From Flavobacterium fluvii (lineage in GTDB: Bacteria; Bacteroidota; Bacteroidia; Flavobacteriales; Flavobacteriaceae): 64,000 nt of DNA. Under the pieces are notes generated by a model. It searched no databases. It saw only the letters and a program-made list of their open reading frames with translations, and was not told where the DNA came from. Positions 1-8,293 of this stretch are shown here, one piece after another. Within the stretch, counting starts at the first letter, position 1. Every line of letters begins with the position of its first letter. The stretch lies in NCBI RefSeq assembly GCF_900129545.1, contig NZ_FQWB01000004.1, positions 1 through 64,000 of the forward strand, read 5' to 3'. Made by a program: the position numbers and the translations under genes.

Positions 1-45
1 ATCAGTTTGCCAGTGTTTATAAGAACTTCTGCGTCATTGCGGGTG

Positions 46-75
46 CAAAAGTAGTCACTCTTTTCGATTAAACAA
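46..75 (-). promoter_or_regulatory. Promoter reading out of the left edge
   Basis: On the minus strand the box TACTTTTG (46-53) is preceded by TTG (73-75) with a 19-base spacer, a full match to the Bacteroidota consensus TTG / TAnnTTTG. It is followed by CACCC. Very similar boxes precede ndk and the rpmB operon here, so the unseen gene to the left may be a highly expressed one; that last step is inference. Confidence 0.65.
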
Positions 76-408
76 TACCTTTTCCAATCTTTTTTGAAAG
101 TATTTTTTAACCCTCTGGTTTTTCGGGTTTTACAACAACTCTTTTTTGGATGTTTCTGGATTTGCAACAAGAAGTTTTGGAAATCTTAACCGTTTTGGGG
201 CGGTTGGACCCAATTCAAACGCCGACAAAGACAAATTCACCAAGGCAAATCAGCCATCAAAACGGATTTTTAAACCAAAAACGCTCCTGAAAACGCTCTT
301 TTACAGAATTTCAAAGGATAATGCCCTCGATTGTCCCCCAAAACAAGGATGTCCCTTTTTGAAAACCTACTTATATATAAAGAGAAACGTCTTTATGAAA
401 ATCAATTG

Positions 409-492
409 CCCTAGCCCCGATAGCAGTGAAAATCCTTTTGTGCCGGCGTTCGGCACAAAAGATTGCAACGGATAGCGGGAAATAGCTTCTAG
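409..492 (+). ncRNA. Flavo-1-like structured RNA, copy 1
   Basis: This stretch is strongly similar to 20771-20855. Both contain CCTAGCCC(C/T)GAT, then a 10-bp hairpin, then (A)GCGGGAAA/AGCAGGAAA and AGCTTCT/AGCTCCT. The hairpin arms here are TTTTGTGCCG and CGGCACAAAA; in the other copy they are TTTTGTGGCG and CGCCACAAAA, so a base pair has changed on both sides and pairing is kept. From memory the layout matches the Flavo-1 motif of Flavobacteria, whose function is unknown. The strand is assumed from that resemblance. Confidence 0.55.
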
Positions 493-535
493 AAAAACCA
501 GCCCTATATATAATGTATAAACTTGTACTTATATA

Positions 536-566
536 TTGTATGTATTTTAGTAATGCCCTATATTTG
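536..566 (+). promoter_or_regulatory. thrS operon promoter
   Basis: TTG at 536-538 and TATATTTG at 559-566 are separated by 20 bases, a good match to the Bacteroidota housekeeping promoter. The thrS start codon follows 20 bases after the box. It probably drives thrS-infC-rpmI-rplT. Confidence 0.7.
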
Positions 567-586
567 CAATCACAAAATTAAAAACA

Positions 587-2533
587 ATGATTAAGATTAC
601 TTTGCCCGACGGGTCAGTTAGAGAGTTTGATTCAGGCGTAACGCCGATGGAGGTTGCTAAAAGCATTAGTGAGGGATTTGCCAGAAACGTGATTTCGGCT
701 TCTTTCAATGGTACAATTGTAGAAACCACGACTCCTTTGACGACGGACGGCAGTCTTACATTATATACTTGGAATGACGAAGGCGGCAAGAAAGCTTTTT
801 GGCATTCGACTTCACACGTAATGGCGCAAGCTCTTGAAGAAATGTATCCAGGAATCAAATTAACTCTTGGACCAGCAATCTCTAACGGGTTTTACTATGA
901 CGTGGATTTTGAAGACCAAAAAATCACGGATGCCGATTTCAAAAAAATTGAGGATCGAGTTTTGGAAATTTCAAGAGAGAAACACGAATTCAAATTGCGT
1001 CCTGTATCTAAAGCGGAAGCTTTGGAAATCTACAAAGACAATGTTTATAAAACCGAATTGATTTCGAATCTAGAAGACGGAACCATTACTTTTTGCGATC
1101 ATTCTACTTTCACTGATTTGTGTCGTGGTGGCCATATTCCGAATACTGGAATCATCAAGGCAATGAAAATTATGAGTGTTGCAGGTGCTTATTGGCGTGG
1201 TGATGAAAAGAACAAACAGCTTACCCGTGTTTATGGTGTTTCGTTTCCAAAGCAAAAAGACTTGACAGAATATCTGGAATTGTTGGAAGAAGCCAAACGC
1301 AGAGACCACAGAAAACTGGGAAAAGAATTGGAATTGTTCGCATTTTCGTCCAAAGTGGGTCAAGGTTTGCCTTTGTGGTTGCCTAAAGGTGCCGCTTTGC
1401 GTGACAGATTAGAGCAATTTTTGAAGAAAGCACAGAAAAAAGCAGGCTACGAACAAGTGGTAACCCCTCATATTGGACAAAAAGAATTATACGTGACTTC
1501 TGGTCATTATGCCAAATACGGTGCCGATAGTTTTCAACCGATAAACACTCCAGCTGAAGGTGAAGAGTTTTTGTTGAAACCGATGAACTGTCCTCATCAC
1601 TGTGAAATCTATAATGTAAGACCTTGGTCGTACAAAGATTTACCAAAGCGTTACGCTGAATTTGGAACTGTTTATCGTTACGAACAAAGTGGTGAATTGC
1701 ACGGTTTGACTCGTGTTCGTGGATTTACCCAAGATGACGCGCATATTTTTTGTACTCCAGACCAATTGGATCAAGAGTTCAAAAACGTGATTGATTTGGT
1801 TTTGTATGTTTTTGGTTCATTAGGATTCGAAAACTTCACGGCTCAGATTTCGTTGCGCGATCAAGAAAACAAGGACAAATATATAGGTAGCGACGAAAAT
1901 TGGGAAAAAGCAGAAAATGCCATCATCAATGCCGCTGCCGACAAAGGATTGAAAACAGTTGTAGCTTATGGCGAAGCCGCTTTCTATGGTCCGAAATTGG
2001 ATTTTATGGTAAAAGATGCCCTTGGAAGACAATGGCAATTGGGAACCATCCAGGTAGATTACAACTTGCCGGAGCGTTTTGAATTGACCTACAAAGGTTC
2101 TGACGATCAATTACATACTCCCGTGATGATTCACAGGGCACCTTTTGGATCGATGGAACGTTTTATCGCAATTTTAATAGAACACACAGCAGGAAAATTC
2201 CCGCTTTGGTTGATGCCGGAACAGGCTATTATATTGTCTTTGAGCGAGAAATATGAAATATATGCGAAAAAAGTTTTAAGTCTGCTAGAAAATCACGAAA
2301 TTCGCGCCCTTATAGACAACCGAAACGAGACAATCGGAAAGAAAATTAGGGATGCCGAAATGCAGAAAACCCCGTTTATGCTGATTGTAGGCGAGGAAGA
2401 AGAGAAAAACGGCACTATATCCATACGTCGTCATGGACAAGAAGGAAAAGGAAACATTACCGTTACAATTGAAGAATTTGCTGCAATTGTAAACGAAGAA
2501 ATAAGCAAAACACTAAAAGTATTTACAGTTTAA
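587..2533 (+). CDS. thrS: Threonyl-tRNA synthetase
   Basis: Class II aminoacyl-tRNA synthetase that charges tRNA-Thr in the cytoplasm. The 648 residues show the full family layout: TGS domain (about 1-62), editing domain with H73xxxH77, C179 and H183, catalytic core from about 245, and a C-terminal anticodon-binding domain from about 540. Zinc ligands are C335 in MNCPHH, H386 in DDAHIF and the later His in [10 protein letters not shown]. The start is fixed by [10 protein letters not shown], the normal beginning of the TGS domain, and by the promoter just upstream. It is the first gene of thrS-infC-rpmI-rplT, and infC begins 16 bases after its stop. Confidence 0.97.
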   Translation: MIKITLPDGSVREFDSGVTPMEVAKSISEGFARNVISASFNGTIVETTTPLTTDGSLTLYTWNDEGGKKAFWHSTSHVMAQALEEMYPGIKLTLGPAISNGFYYDVDFEDQKITDADFKKIEDRVLEISREKHEFKLRPVSKAEALEIYKDNVYKTELISNLEDGTITFCDHSTFTDLCRGGHIPNTGIIKAMKIMSVAGAYWRGDEKNKQLTRVYGVSFPKQKDLTEYLELLEEAKRRDHRKLGKELELFAFSSKVGQGLPLWLPKGAALRDRLEQFLKKAQKKAGYEQVVTPHIGQKELYVTSGHYAKYGADSFQPINTPAEGEEFLLKPMNCPHHCEIYNVRPWSYKDLPKRYAEFGTVYRYEQSGELHGLTRVRGFTQDDAHIFCTPDQLDQEFKNVIDLVLYVFGSLGFENFTAQISLRDQENKDKYIGSDENWEKAENAIINAAADKGLKTVVAYGEAAFYGPKLDFMVKDALGRQWQLGTIQVDYNLPERFELTYKGSDDQLHTPVMIHRAPFGSMERFIAILIEHTAGKFPLWLMPEQAIILSLSEKYEIYAKKVLSLLENHEIRALIDNRNETIGKKIRDAEMQKTPFMLIVGEEEEKNGTISIRRHGQEGKGNITVTIEEFAAIVNEEISKTLKVFTV

Positions 2534-2549
2534 CTTAAATTATAAAGTC

Positions 2550-3107
2550 ATAGCAATAAGAAGTAATAGAGGTTACCAACCTCGAGTAGAAAAAAAAGAT
2601 GCCCACAGAATAAACAATCATATTCGTGGTGTACAAGAAGTAAGGCTTGTAGGTGAAAATATTGAGCCTGGAGTTTTTAAACTTTCTGAGGCATTAAGAT
2701 TGGCCGACGAATTTGAACTTGATTTAGTTGAGATTTCGCCTAATGCAGAACCGCCTGTTTGCAAAATAATGGACTATAAAAAGTTCGTTTACATGCAAAA
2801 GAAACGTGAGAAAGAGCTTAAAGCAAAATCTACTCAAATTGTAGTGAAAGAAATTCGTTTTGGTCCTCAAACGGATGAACACGATTATGAGTTTAAAAGA
2901 AAGAATGCAGAAAAATTCCTGAAAGAAGGTTCCAAATTGAAAGCGTTTGTTTTCTTTAAAGGACGTTCGATCATTTATAAAGACCAAGGACAAATCTTGT
3001 TGTTGAGATTAGCCACCGATCTTGAAGAATTTGGAAAAGTGGAAGCAATGCCAGTTCTCGAAGGAAAGAGAATGATTATGTTCATTGCTCCGAAGAAAAA
3101 GAAATAA
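2550..3107 (+). CDS. infC: Translation initiation factor IF-3, ATA start
   Basis: IF-3 binds the 30S subunit, keeps it apart from 50S and checks start-codon pairing. The reading frame gives a 185-residue protein with both IF-3 domains and the linker, if it starts at the ATA codon at 2550: (M)[19 protein letters not shown], then the N-domain motif [20 protein letters not shown] and the C-domain ending in PKKKK. No ATG, GTG or TTG lies upstream in frame; the first standard start is TTG at 2700, which would remove about 50 residues of the N-domain. A non-canonical start is known for infC in enteric bacteria (AUU), where IF-3 represses its own translation. Autoregulation here is inferred by analogy. 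It sits 16 bases after thrS. Confidence 0.93.
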   Translation: MAIRSNRGYQPRVEKKDAHRINNHIRGVQEVRLVGENIEPGVFKLSEALRLADEFELDLVEISPNAEPPVCKIMDYKKFVYMQKKREKELKAKSTQIVVKEIRFGPQTDEHDYEFKRKNAEKFLKEGSKLKAFVFFKGRSIIYKDQGQILLLRLATDLEEFGKVEAMPVLEGKRMIMFIAPKKKK

Positions 3108-3112
3108 GCAGT

Positions 3113-3178
3113 TGACAGTCGCAGTTTTCAGTTTTCAGACTGCAAACTAAAAACCGAGACTAAAAACTAAAAGATAAG
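3113..3178 (+). repeat. Degenerate CAGTTTTCAG repeat after infC
   Basis: Immediately after the infC stop the sequence is a loose run of units such as CAGTCGCAGTTTTCAG, followed by AAACTAAAAAC units that look like their complement. The same family appears just after the exonuclease stop at 23943-24012. It is non-coding and A+T-rich at its end. Confidence 0.5.
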
Positions 3179-3210
3179 TAAGTAAGAATAAATTAAAACA
3201 CTAGGAAAAA

Positions 3211-3408
3211 ATGCCTAAAATGAAAACCAAATCTAGCGCCAAGAAACGTTTTAAAGTTACTGGTTCTGGAAAGATCAAAAGAAAACATGCTTTCAAAAGT
3301 CACATCTTGACCAAGAAATCTAAAAAACGTAAATTAGCTTTGACTCACTCAGCGCTAGTTCACAAAACAGATGAGAAAAGCATCAAACAACAATTAAGAA
3401 TTATCTAA
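3211..3408 (+). CDS. rpmI: 50S ribosomal protein L35
   Basis: Small basic protein of the large ribosomal subunit. The 65 residues begin [15 protein letters not shown] and contain [18 protein letters not shown], the L35 signature, and the length is the usual one. It follows infC in the conserved infC-rpmI-rplT order, so it is expected to be co-transcribed with it. The gap of about 100 bases before it holds degenerate repeats. Confidence 0.97.
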
Positions 3409-3540
3409 TCGACAATTATCAATTGTCAATTATGAAAAAATAATTCTTTAGGTTAAAACAATTTAAAATAACCTTGGAGTATGGCCTTAAGTTCCCTTGA
3501 TTAAATTCGGGACGCCTGCTACAAAAAAAACAGAAAAATT
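3409..3540 (+). promoter_or_regulatory. rpmI-rplT spacer, possible L20 control region
   Basis: The 132-base gap inside this otherwise tight operon contains GGCC-TTAAGTTCCC and GGGACGCC, arms that can pair (TCCC with GGGA, GGC with GCC) around an A+T-rich loop at about 3484-3517. L20 represses its own operon through leader RNA structures in other phyla. A similar role here is only a suggestion from position and pairing. Confidence 0.25.
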
Positions 3541-3885
3541 ATGCCAAGATCAGTAAATTCAGTTGCTAAAAGAGCAAGAAGAAAAAAGATAATGAAGCAA
3601 GCCAAAGGTTTCTTTGGTAGACGTAAAAACGTTTGGACAGTTGCAAAAAATGCGGTTGAGAAAGCAATGTGCTACGCTTACCGTGACAGAAAAGTGAATA
3701 AAAGAAATTTCCGCGCTTTGTGGATTCAACGTATCAACGCTGGAGCTAGATTAGAAGGAATGTCTTATTCACAATTCATCGGGAAATGTAAAGCTAACAA
3801 CATCGAATTGAACCGTAAAGTTCTTGCCGATTTAGCCATGAATCACCCAACAGCTTTCAAAGCAATACTTAATAAAGTAAAATAA
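3541..3885 (+). CDS. rplT: 50S ribosomal protein L20
   Basis: L20 binds 23S rRNA and is needed early in large-subunit assembly. The 114 residues carry the family hallmarks: N-terminal [20 protein letters not shown], the FFGRRKN stretch, [20 protein letters not shown] and the C-terminal [11 protein letters not shown]. The length is typical. It is the last gene of the thrS-infC-rpmI-rplT group and is followed by a clear hairpin terminator. Confidence 0.97.
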   Translation: MPRSVNSVAKRARRKKIMKQAKGFFGRRKNVWTVAKNAVEKAMCYAYRDRKVNKRNFRALWIQRINAGARLEGMSYSQFIGKCKANNIELNRKVLADLAMNHPTAFKAILNKVK

Positions 3886-3926
3886 ACGTTTTATCAACTC
3901 AATTTAAGATTACTTACTTATATGGA

Positions 3927-3955
3927 AACCCAGTCGAAAGATTGGGTTTTTTTAT
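3927..3955 (+). terminator. rplT terminator with GAAA loop
   Basis: A 9-bp stem, arms AACCCAGTC and GATTGGGTT, closed by a GAAA tetraloop and followed by a T run. The same hairpin, base for base, follows the M16 peptidase gene at 6998. Confidence 0.85.
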
Positions 3956-4020
3956 GGGTATATTTTAAAGTTACCTTGATATTTTAACAAATTTTTCATA
4001 CCCTAATATACAAATTACCC

Positions 4021-4028
4021 TACTTTTG
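4021..4028 (+). promoter_or_regulatory. Probable promoter of the M16 peptidase gene
   Basis: TACTTTTG matches TAnnTTTG and lies 17 bases before the ATG. I see no well-placed TTG upstream. Confidence 0.5.
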
Positions 4029-4044
4029 AAAAAACTAAATTAAT

Positions 4045-6963
4045 ATGAAAAAAGTACTACTCTTAAGTTGTTTATTCCTTTCACTAACAAGTGTAACATC
4101 ACAAACTTTTTCAACCGAAAAAAAGAATGACTCTCAAGGATATTCTTATGAAACGGTAAAGAATGATAAAACAGGAGTTAGAGTTTATACATTGAAAAAT
4201 GGTTTGAAAGTCTATTTGGCAAAAAATACCGACGAACCAAGAATACAAACCTACATCCCTGTAAGAACGGGTTCCAACAATGACCCGTCCGACAATACCG
4301 GTTTGGCACATTATCTTGAACATATGGTTTTCAAAGGAACCAGCAAAATGGGAACCCAGAACTGGGAGACGGAAAAAAAATTGATTACACAAATTTCTGA
4401 TTTGTACGAACAACATAAAGCAGAAACCTATCCTGAAAAAAAGAAAGCCCTATACAAACGCATCGATGAAGTTTCCCAAGAAGCCTCAAAATATTCGGTG
4501 GCCAATGAATATGACAAGCTCATTTCTTCATTAGGTGCAAAAGGAACAAATGCCCACACTTCTTTAAACGAGACTGTTTACAAAAACAACATTCCGGCAA
4601 ACGAGTTGGAAAAATGGATGATTGTCGAAAAGGAACGTTTCTCTGAATTGGTTTTGCGACTTTTCCATACCGAATTAGAGGCCGTTTATGAAGAATACAA
4701 TCGTGCCCAAGACAATGATGGACGCATCGTGAACTATGAATTAATGAGCGCTTTATTCCCCACTACTCCTTACGGACAGCAAACTACCATTGGCAAACCG
4801 GAGCATTTGAAAAACCCTTCCATGGTTGCCATTCATAACTATTTCAACACCTATTATGTACCAAACAATATGGCAGTAGTTTTGGTTGGAGATCTCGATT
4901 TTGACAAAACCATAAAAATGGTGGATAAATATTTTGGAACATTTGCTTACAAAGAACTACCGATGAAAAAGCAAGTTGTTGAAAAACCAATGACTTCCAT
5001 AGTAGAAAGAGAAGTAAAAAGTCCAACCGCAGAGAGGTTGACCATGGCTTGGAGAACCTCTGGAGTAGGAACTAAAGAAGCATTATTGGCAGATATCACA
5101 TCCAGTATATTATCCAACCCTGGCGATGTTGGTTTAATTGACATCGACATCAATCAAAAACAATTGGCATTGGGTGCCGGTGCCTATTCAACAACCTTCA
5201 ATGATTATGGTTACCTAGGATTGGTTATATCTGTCAAGGAAGGACAGACTTTGGAGGAAGGCAAAAAATTAATGCTTGCAGAAATTGACAAAATTAAAAA
5301 AGGAGCATTTGACGAATGGATGATTCAGGCAGTAATCAACAACATGAAACTGGATCGAATGAAAAATTACGAATCCGGTGACGGTTTGGCAACATCATTA
5401 TACCGTACGTTTATTCAAGGTAGAAGTTGGACTGAAACATTATCTGAAATCAATGAATTATCAAAAATTTCCAAAGCAGATATTGTGAAATTTGCCAACA
5501 ACTTTTGCAAAGACAACTATGTAATTGTTTATAAAAGAAAAGGAGTTAACGATAAACTGGTTCGTGTATCCAACCCCGGCATTACTCCTGTCCAATTGAA
5601 CCGAGATTCACAATCGGAATTTTACAAAAACTTTTCCAAGTTAACTTCTACCGACTTGACTCCGGTTTACGTTGATTTTAAAAAAGAAATACAAACCAAA
5701 AAGGTAAAAAACACCACTTTCAGTTTTACAAAAAATAATACCAACACCATTTCAAATCTGTATTATATTTTCAATATGGGGTCGGATCACAACAAAAAAC
5801 TGTCCTTGGCAATGGGAATGTTGGACTTTTTAGGTACAGACAAAATGAGTGCCGAAGATGTCAAAAAAGAGTTTTATAAAATTGGAGTTGCCTATTCCGT
5901 CAGTACAGGAAGTGATTTGAGCTATATTTCTCTTTCCGGTTTAGAAAGCAACTTGCCTAAGGGAATTGCTTTATTGGAAGACTTGTTGAAAAATGTAAAA
6001 CCAGACCAAGAAGTGTACAACACCACGGTGACCACCATTTTAAACACGAGAGCCAATTCAAAAAAACGTAAAGAAAACATCATGATTGCATTGACCAGTT
6101 ATGCAAAATATGGAAAAAATTCCCGTTTTAGAGACATTCTTTCCGAAAAGGAATTGAAGGAAATGAACGTTTCAGAACTCACCAATTTGCTAAAAGGCCT
6201 TACTGATTATGAACACCAAATTTTCTTTTATGGAAACGATTTGAATCCGATTGTTGCCGCTTTGGAAAAAAATCACAATCTAAATGCCAATAAAGCCATT
6301 CCAAGTCCGAAAATTTATCCTGAACCAGAAACTACAAACAAAGTCTATTTTGCCAACTACGACATGGTTCAAGCAGAAATGACCCGAATTGCAAAAGGCG
6401 AAAAATACAATTCAGACATAACTGGAACTGTCAACGTGTTTAATTCTTATTTTGGAGCTGGATTATCGTCCATCGTTTTCCAAGAAATCAGGGAATCAAA
6501 ATCTTTGGCTTATTCTGCCCGAGCAGTCTATGGCATTGCCAATGAAAAAAACCTGTCCGATTACATGCAAGTTAACATTGGAACACAAGCCAACAAATTG
6601 CCTCAAGCTGTTGACGCCATTTCAGCATTATTAAACGAAATGCCAAAAATTGAAAAGCAATTCAACAACGCCAAAGATTCGAGCCTGAAACAAATTGCTT
6701 CCTCCAGAATCATAAAGACAAATATTTTCTTCAATCAAATGAGCTTGAAAAAATTAGGTTTCGATTATGACATCAGAAAAGACATCTACAAAAACATCCA
6801 GAATCTTACTTTAGATGCCACGAATGACTTTTTTAACAAGGAGGTCAAAACTAAAAAATACAACACGGCCATCATTGGCAAGAAAGAAACTTTAGACTTT
6901 GAAGCTCTTAAAAAATTAGGAACCATTGAAGAAGTTTCTTTGGAAGAAATTTTCAATTACTAA
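4045..6963 (+). CDS. Secreted M16 (insulinase-type) zinc peptidase
   Basis: Large zinc endopeptidase of the pitrilysin/insulinase family. The 972 residues begin with a signal peptide (MKKVLLLSCLFLSLTSVTSQ), so it acts beyond the inner membrane. The inverted zinc motif HxxEH is H89-YL-E92-H93, followed by the distal glutamate region ELEAVYEEYNRA. The rest matches the paired M16 halves joined by a linker, with the second, catalytically inactive half after about residue 520. It is a single-gene unit with its own promoter and a terminator identical to that of rplT. The substrate is unknown. Confidence 0.9.
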   Translation: MKKVLLLSCLFLSLTSVTSQTFSTEKKNDSQGYSYETVKNDKTGVRVYTLKNGLKVYLAKNTDEPRIQTYIPVRTGSNNDPSDNTGLAHYLEHMVFKGTSKMGTQNWETEKKLITQISDLYEQHKAETYPEKKKALYKRIDEVSQEASKYSVANEYDKLISSLGAKGTNAHTSLNETVYKNNIPANELEKWMIVEKERFSELVLRLFHTELEAVYEEYNRAQDNDGRIVNYELMSALFPTTPYGQQTTIGKPEHLKNPSMVAIHNYFNTYYVPNNMAVVLVGDLDFDKTIKMVDKYFGTFAYKELPMKKQVVEKPMTSIVEREVKSPTAERLTMAWRTSGVGTKEALLADITSSILSNPGDVGLIDIDINQKQLALGAGAYSTTFNDYGYLGLVISVKEGQTLEEGKKLMLAEIDKIKKGAFDEWMIQAVINNMKLDRMKNYESGDGLATSLYRTFIQGRSWTETLSEINELSKISKADIVKFANNFCKDNYVIVYKRKGVNDKLVRVSNPGITPVQLNRDSQSEFYKNFSKLTSTDLTPVYVDFKKEIQTKKVKNTTFSFTKNNTNTISNLYYIFNMGSDHNKKLSLAMGMLDFLGTDKMSAEDVKKEFYKIGVAYSVSTGSDLSYISLSGLESNLPKGIALLEDLLKNVKPDQEVYNTTVTTILNTRANSKKRKENIMIALTSYAKYGKNSRFRDILSEKELKEMNVSELTNLLKGLTDYEHQIFFYGNDLNPIVAALEKNHNLNANKAIPSPKIYPEPETTNKVYFANYDMVQAEMTRIAKGEKYNSDITGTVNVFNSYFGAGLSSIVFQEIRESKSLAYSARAVYGIANEKNLSDYMQVNIGTQANKLPQAVDAISALLNEMPKIEKQFNNAKDSSLKQIASSRIIKTNIFFNQMSLKKLGFDYDIRKDIYKNIQNLTLDATNDFFNKEVKTKKYNTAIIGKKETLDFEALKKLGTIEEVSLEEIFNY

Positions 6964-6997
6964 TGATTCCAGAAATAATCCAATATTTTTCCATAAA

Positions 6998-7022
6998 AAC
7001 CCAGTCGAAAGATTGGGTTTCT
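6998..7022 (+). terminator. M16 peptidase terminator
   Basis: The same 9-bp GAAA-loop hairpin as at 3927, followed by a T-rich stretch broken by one C. It ends about 15 bases before the promoter of the next gene. Confidence 0.75.
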
Positions 7023-7036
7023 TGTTTTACATCATT

Positions 7037-7044
7037 TACATTTG
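7037..7044 (+). promoter_or_regulatory. Promoter of the Crp/Fnr gene, probably leaderless
   Basis: TACATTTG ends only 5 bases before the ATG at 7049. With the usual distance from this box to the transcription start, the mRNA would begin at or next to the start codon. The same spacing is seen at 39551. Confidence 0.55.
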
Positions 7045-7048
7045 TCCA

Positions 7049-7618
7049 ATGGACGAGATAATTAAACACATACAAAAGTTTATTTCTTTAAATAATGACG
7101 AAGCCGAAATCGTGTTGTCTTATTTTAAAACCGAAACCTTCAAAAAGAAACAACTCCTTTTGCAAGAAAATCAAACCTGCAACAAACAGTATTTTATCAT
7201 AAAAGGATGTGTCCGTTTTTATATCAACAATACCAAAGGAATTGAACAAACGCTTCAATTTGGGATTGAAAACTGGTGGATTACCGATTATTTGAGTTTT
7301 CAATATCAAACGCCATCCCACTTCAACATTCAAGCCATTGAAAAATTGGAAACACTTTCGATAGACAGAACATCATTCGAAGAATTATTGGAACGATTTC
7401 CAAAACTCGAAAAATACTTTCGATTGGTCATCCAGAAGTCTTTTGGAGCTTCGCAAGTTCGAATCCACTACTTGTTCACGATGTCTGCCGAAGAGCGATT
7501 TCATCACATGAATAATATGTTTCCTGAATTTATTCAGCGAGTTCCACAATACATGCTTGCTTCTTATTTGGATTTTTCACCTGAATTTATGAGTAAAATT
7601 CGCGCTGGGAAAGTCTAA
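7049..7618 (+). CDS. Crp/Fnr family transcriptional regulator
   Basis: A 189-residue regulator with an N-terminal cyclic-nucleotide-type beta-barrel (about 10-115, including FIIKGCVRFYINNTKG and a long central helix) and a short C-terminal DNA-binding region (about 150-189, LASYLDFSPEFMSKIRAGKV). The typical cAMP-binding residues are not evident, as in many Bacteroidota members. The frame is open further upstream, but MDEIIKHIQKF is the natural beginning and the promoter box ends 5 bases before it. The AhpD-like gene lies 78 bases downstream on the same strand and is a plausible target; that is inference. Confidence 0.85.
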   Translation: MDEIIKHIQKFISLNNDEAEIVLSYFKTETFKKKQLLLQENQTCNKQYFIIKGCVRFYINNTKGIEQTLQFGIENWWITDYLSFQYQTPSHFNIQAIEKLETLSIDRTSFEELLERFPKLEKYFRLVIQKSFGASQVRIHYLFTMSAEERFHHMNNMFPEFIQRVPQYMLASYLDFSPEFMSKIRAGKV

Positions 7619-7696
7619 TTTGTTTTCTTGAAGTAGTTCAAGTTTTTTGAAGATTCACTTGCAGACCTTTGTAATGAATTTAAAAACACATTAAAA

Positions 7697-8131
7697 ATGG
7701 AAACTAGAGTAAACATTTTGCAAACACAACCAGAAGCATACAAAGCAATGATGGGATTAGAAAAATACATCGCTGCCACTTCATTAACACCAACCCACAA
7801 AGAGCTAATCAAGATTAGGGCTTCCCAAATTAATGGCTGTGCTTTCTGCATCAATATGCACACCAGAGATGCCAGAAAAATGGGAGAAACCGAACAACGA
7901 ATTTACCTTTTGAATGCTTGGAGAGAAACGACCCTTTACACTGAAGAAGAGCAAGCGATTCTTGCCATGACTGAAGAAGTTACTTTAATCCAGAATCACT
8001 TGTCAAAAGTAACTTATGACAATGCCCGAAAATTGTTTGACGAGAAATATATCGCAGAAATCATTATGATGATTACCACAATCAATGCCTGGAATCGAAT
8101 TGCCATTGCCACAGAAATGCCAATTGACTAA
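7697..8131 (+). CDS. AhpD-like carboxymuconolactone decarboxylase family protein
   Basis: The 144 residues form the all-helical AhpD/CMD fold. The active-site motif is present as CAFC in NGCAFCINMHTRDARKMGE (near residue 52), with the following His of the proton-relay site, pointing to a peroxidase-type thiol function. LIKIRASQINGCAFC is the family signature. It follows a Crp/Fnr regulator on the same strand, a frequent pairing for this family. A strong hairpin terminator follows. Confidence 0.88.
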   Translation: METRVNILQTQPEAYKAMMGLEKYIAATSLTPTHKELIKIRASQINGCAFCINMHTRDARKMGETEQRIYLLNAWRETTLYTEEEQAILAMTEEVTLIQNHLSKVTYDNARKLFDEKYIAEIIMMITTINAWNRIAIATEMPID

Positions 8132-8142
8132 ATTTTCAATTC

Positions 8143-8171
8143 AAATCCCAATCGAAAGGTTGGGATTTTTG
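8143..8171 (+). terminator. Terminator after the AhpD-like gene
   Basis: An 11-bp stem, arms AAATCCCAATC and GGTTGGGATTT, closed by GAAA and followed by T-rich DNA. It is a variant of the hairpins at 3927 and 6998. Confidence 0.8.
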
Positions 8172-8216
8172 TTTTATATGAAGAAGAAATGAATACAAAC
8201 AAAGCTTCTCGATACA

Positions 8217-8254
8217 ATTTTGAATAGTAAAGCTATCGCATTACTATTCAAAAT
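8217..8254. repeat. Perfect 14-bp palindrome between converging genes
   Basis: Arms ATTTTGAATAGTAA and TTACTATTCAAAAT flank a 10-base loop. There is no T run on either side, so it is not a standard terminator. It lies between the AhpD-like gene and the convergent DUF6250-like gene. Confidence 0.6.
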
Positions 8255-8293
8255 CACTCGAAAAGACGAATTCTTTTTAGAACAGCTGACTTA

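Larger units (their letters stand above)
1..535. other. Non-coding left edge
   Basis: I see no convincing gene in the first 586 bases. An open frame at 146-475 has no family resemblance and runs through the structured RNA element at 409-492, so I treat it as chance. The stretch holds an outward-facing promoter (46-75, minus), a Flavo-1-like RNA element (409-492) and, just beyond, the thrS promoter (536-566). Confidence 0.6.

Noticed and set aside
146..475. 109-residue open frame near the left edge
   Set aside because: No family resemblance, and it runs through the Flavo-1-like structured element.
2700..3107. Short infC from the TTG at 2700
   Set aside because: It would lose most of the IF-3 N-terminal domain, which is intact in the same frame upstream to the ATA at 2550.
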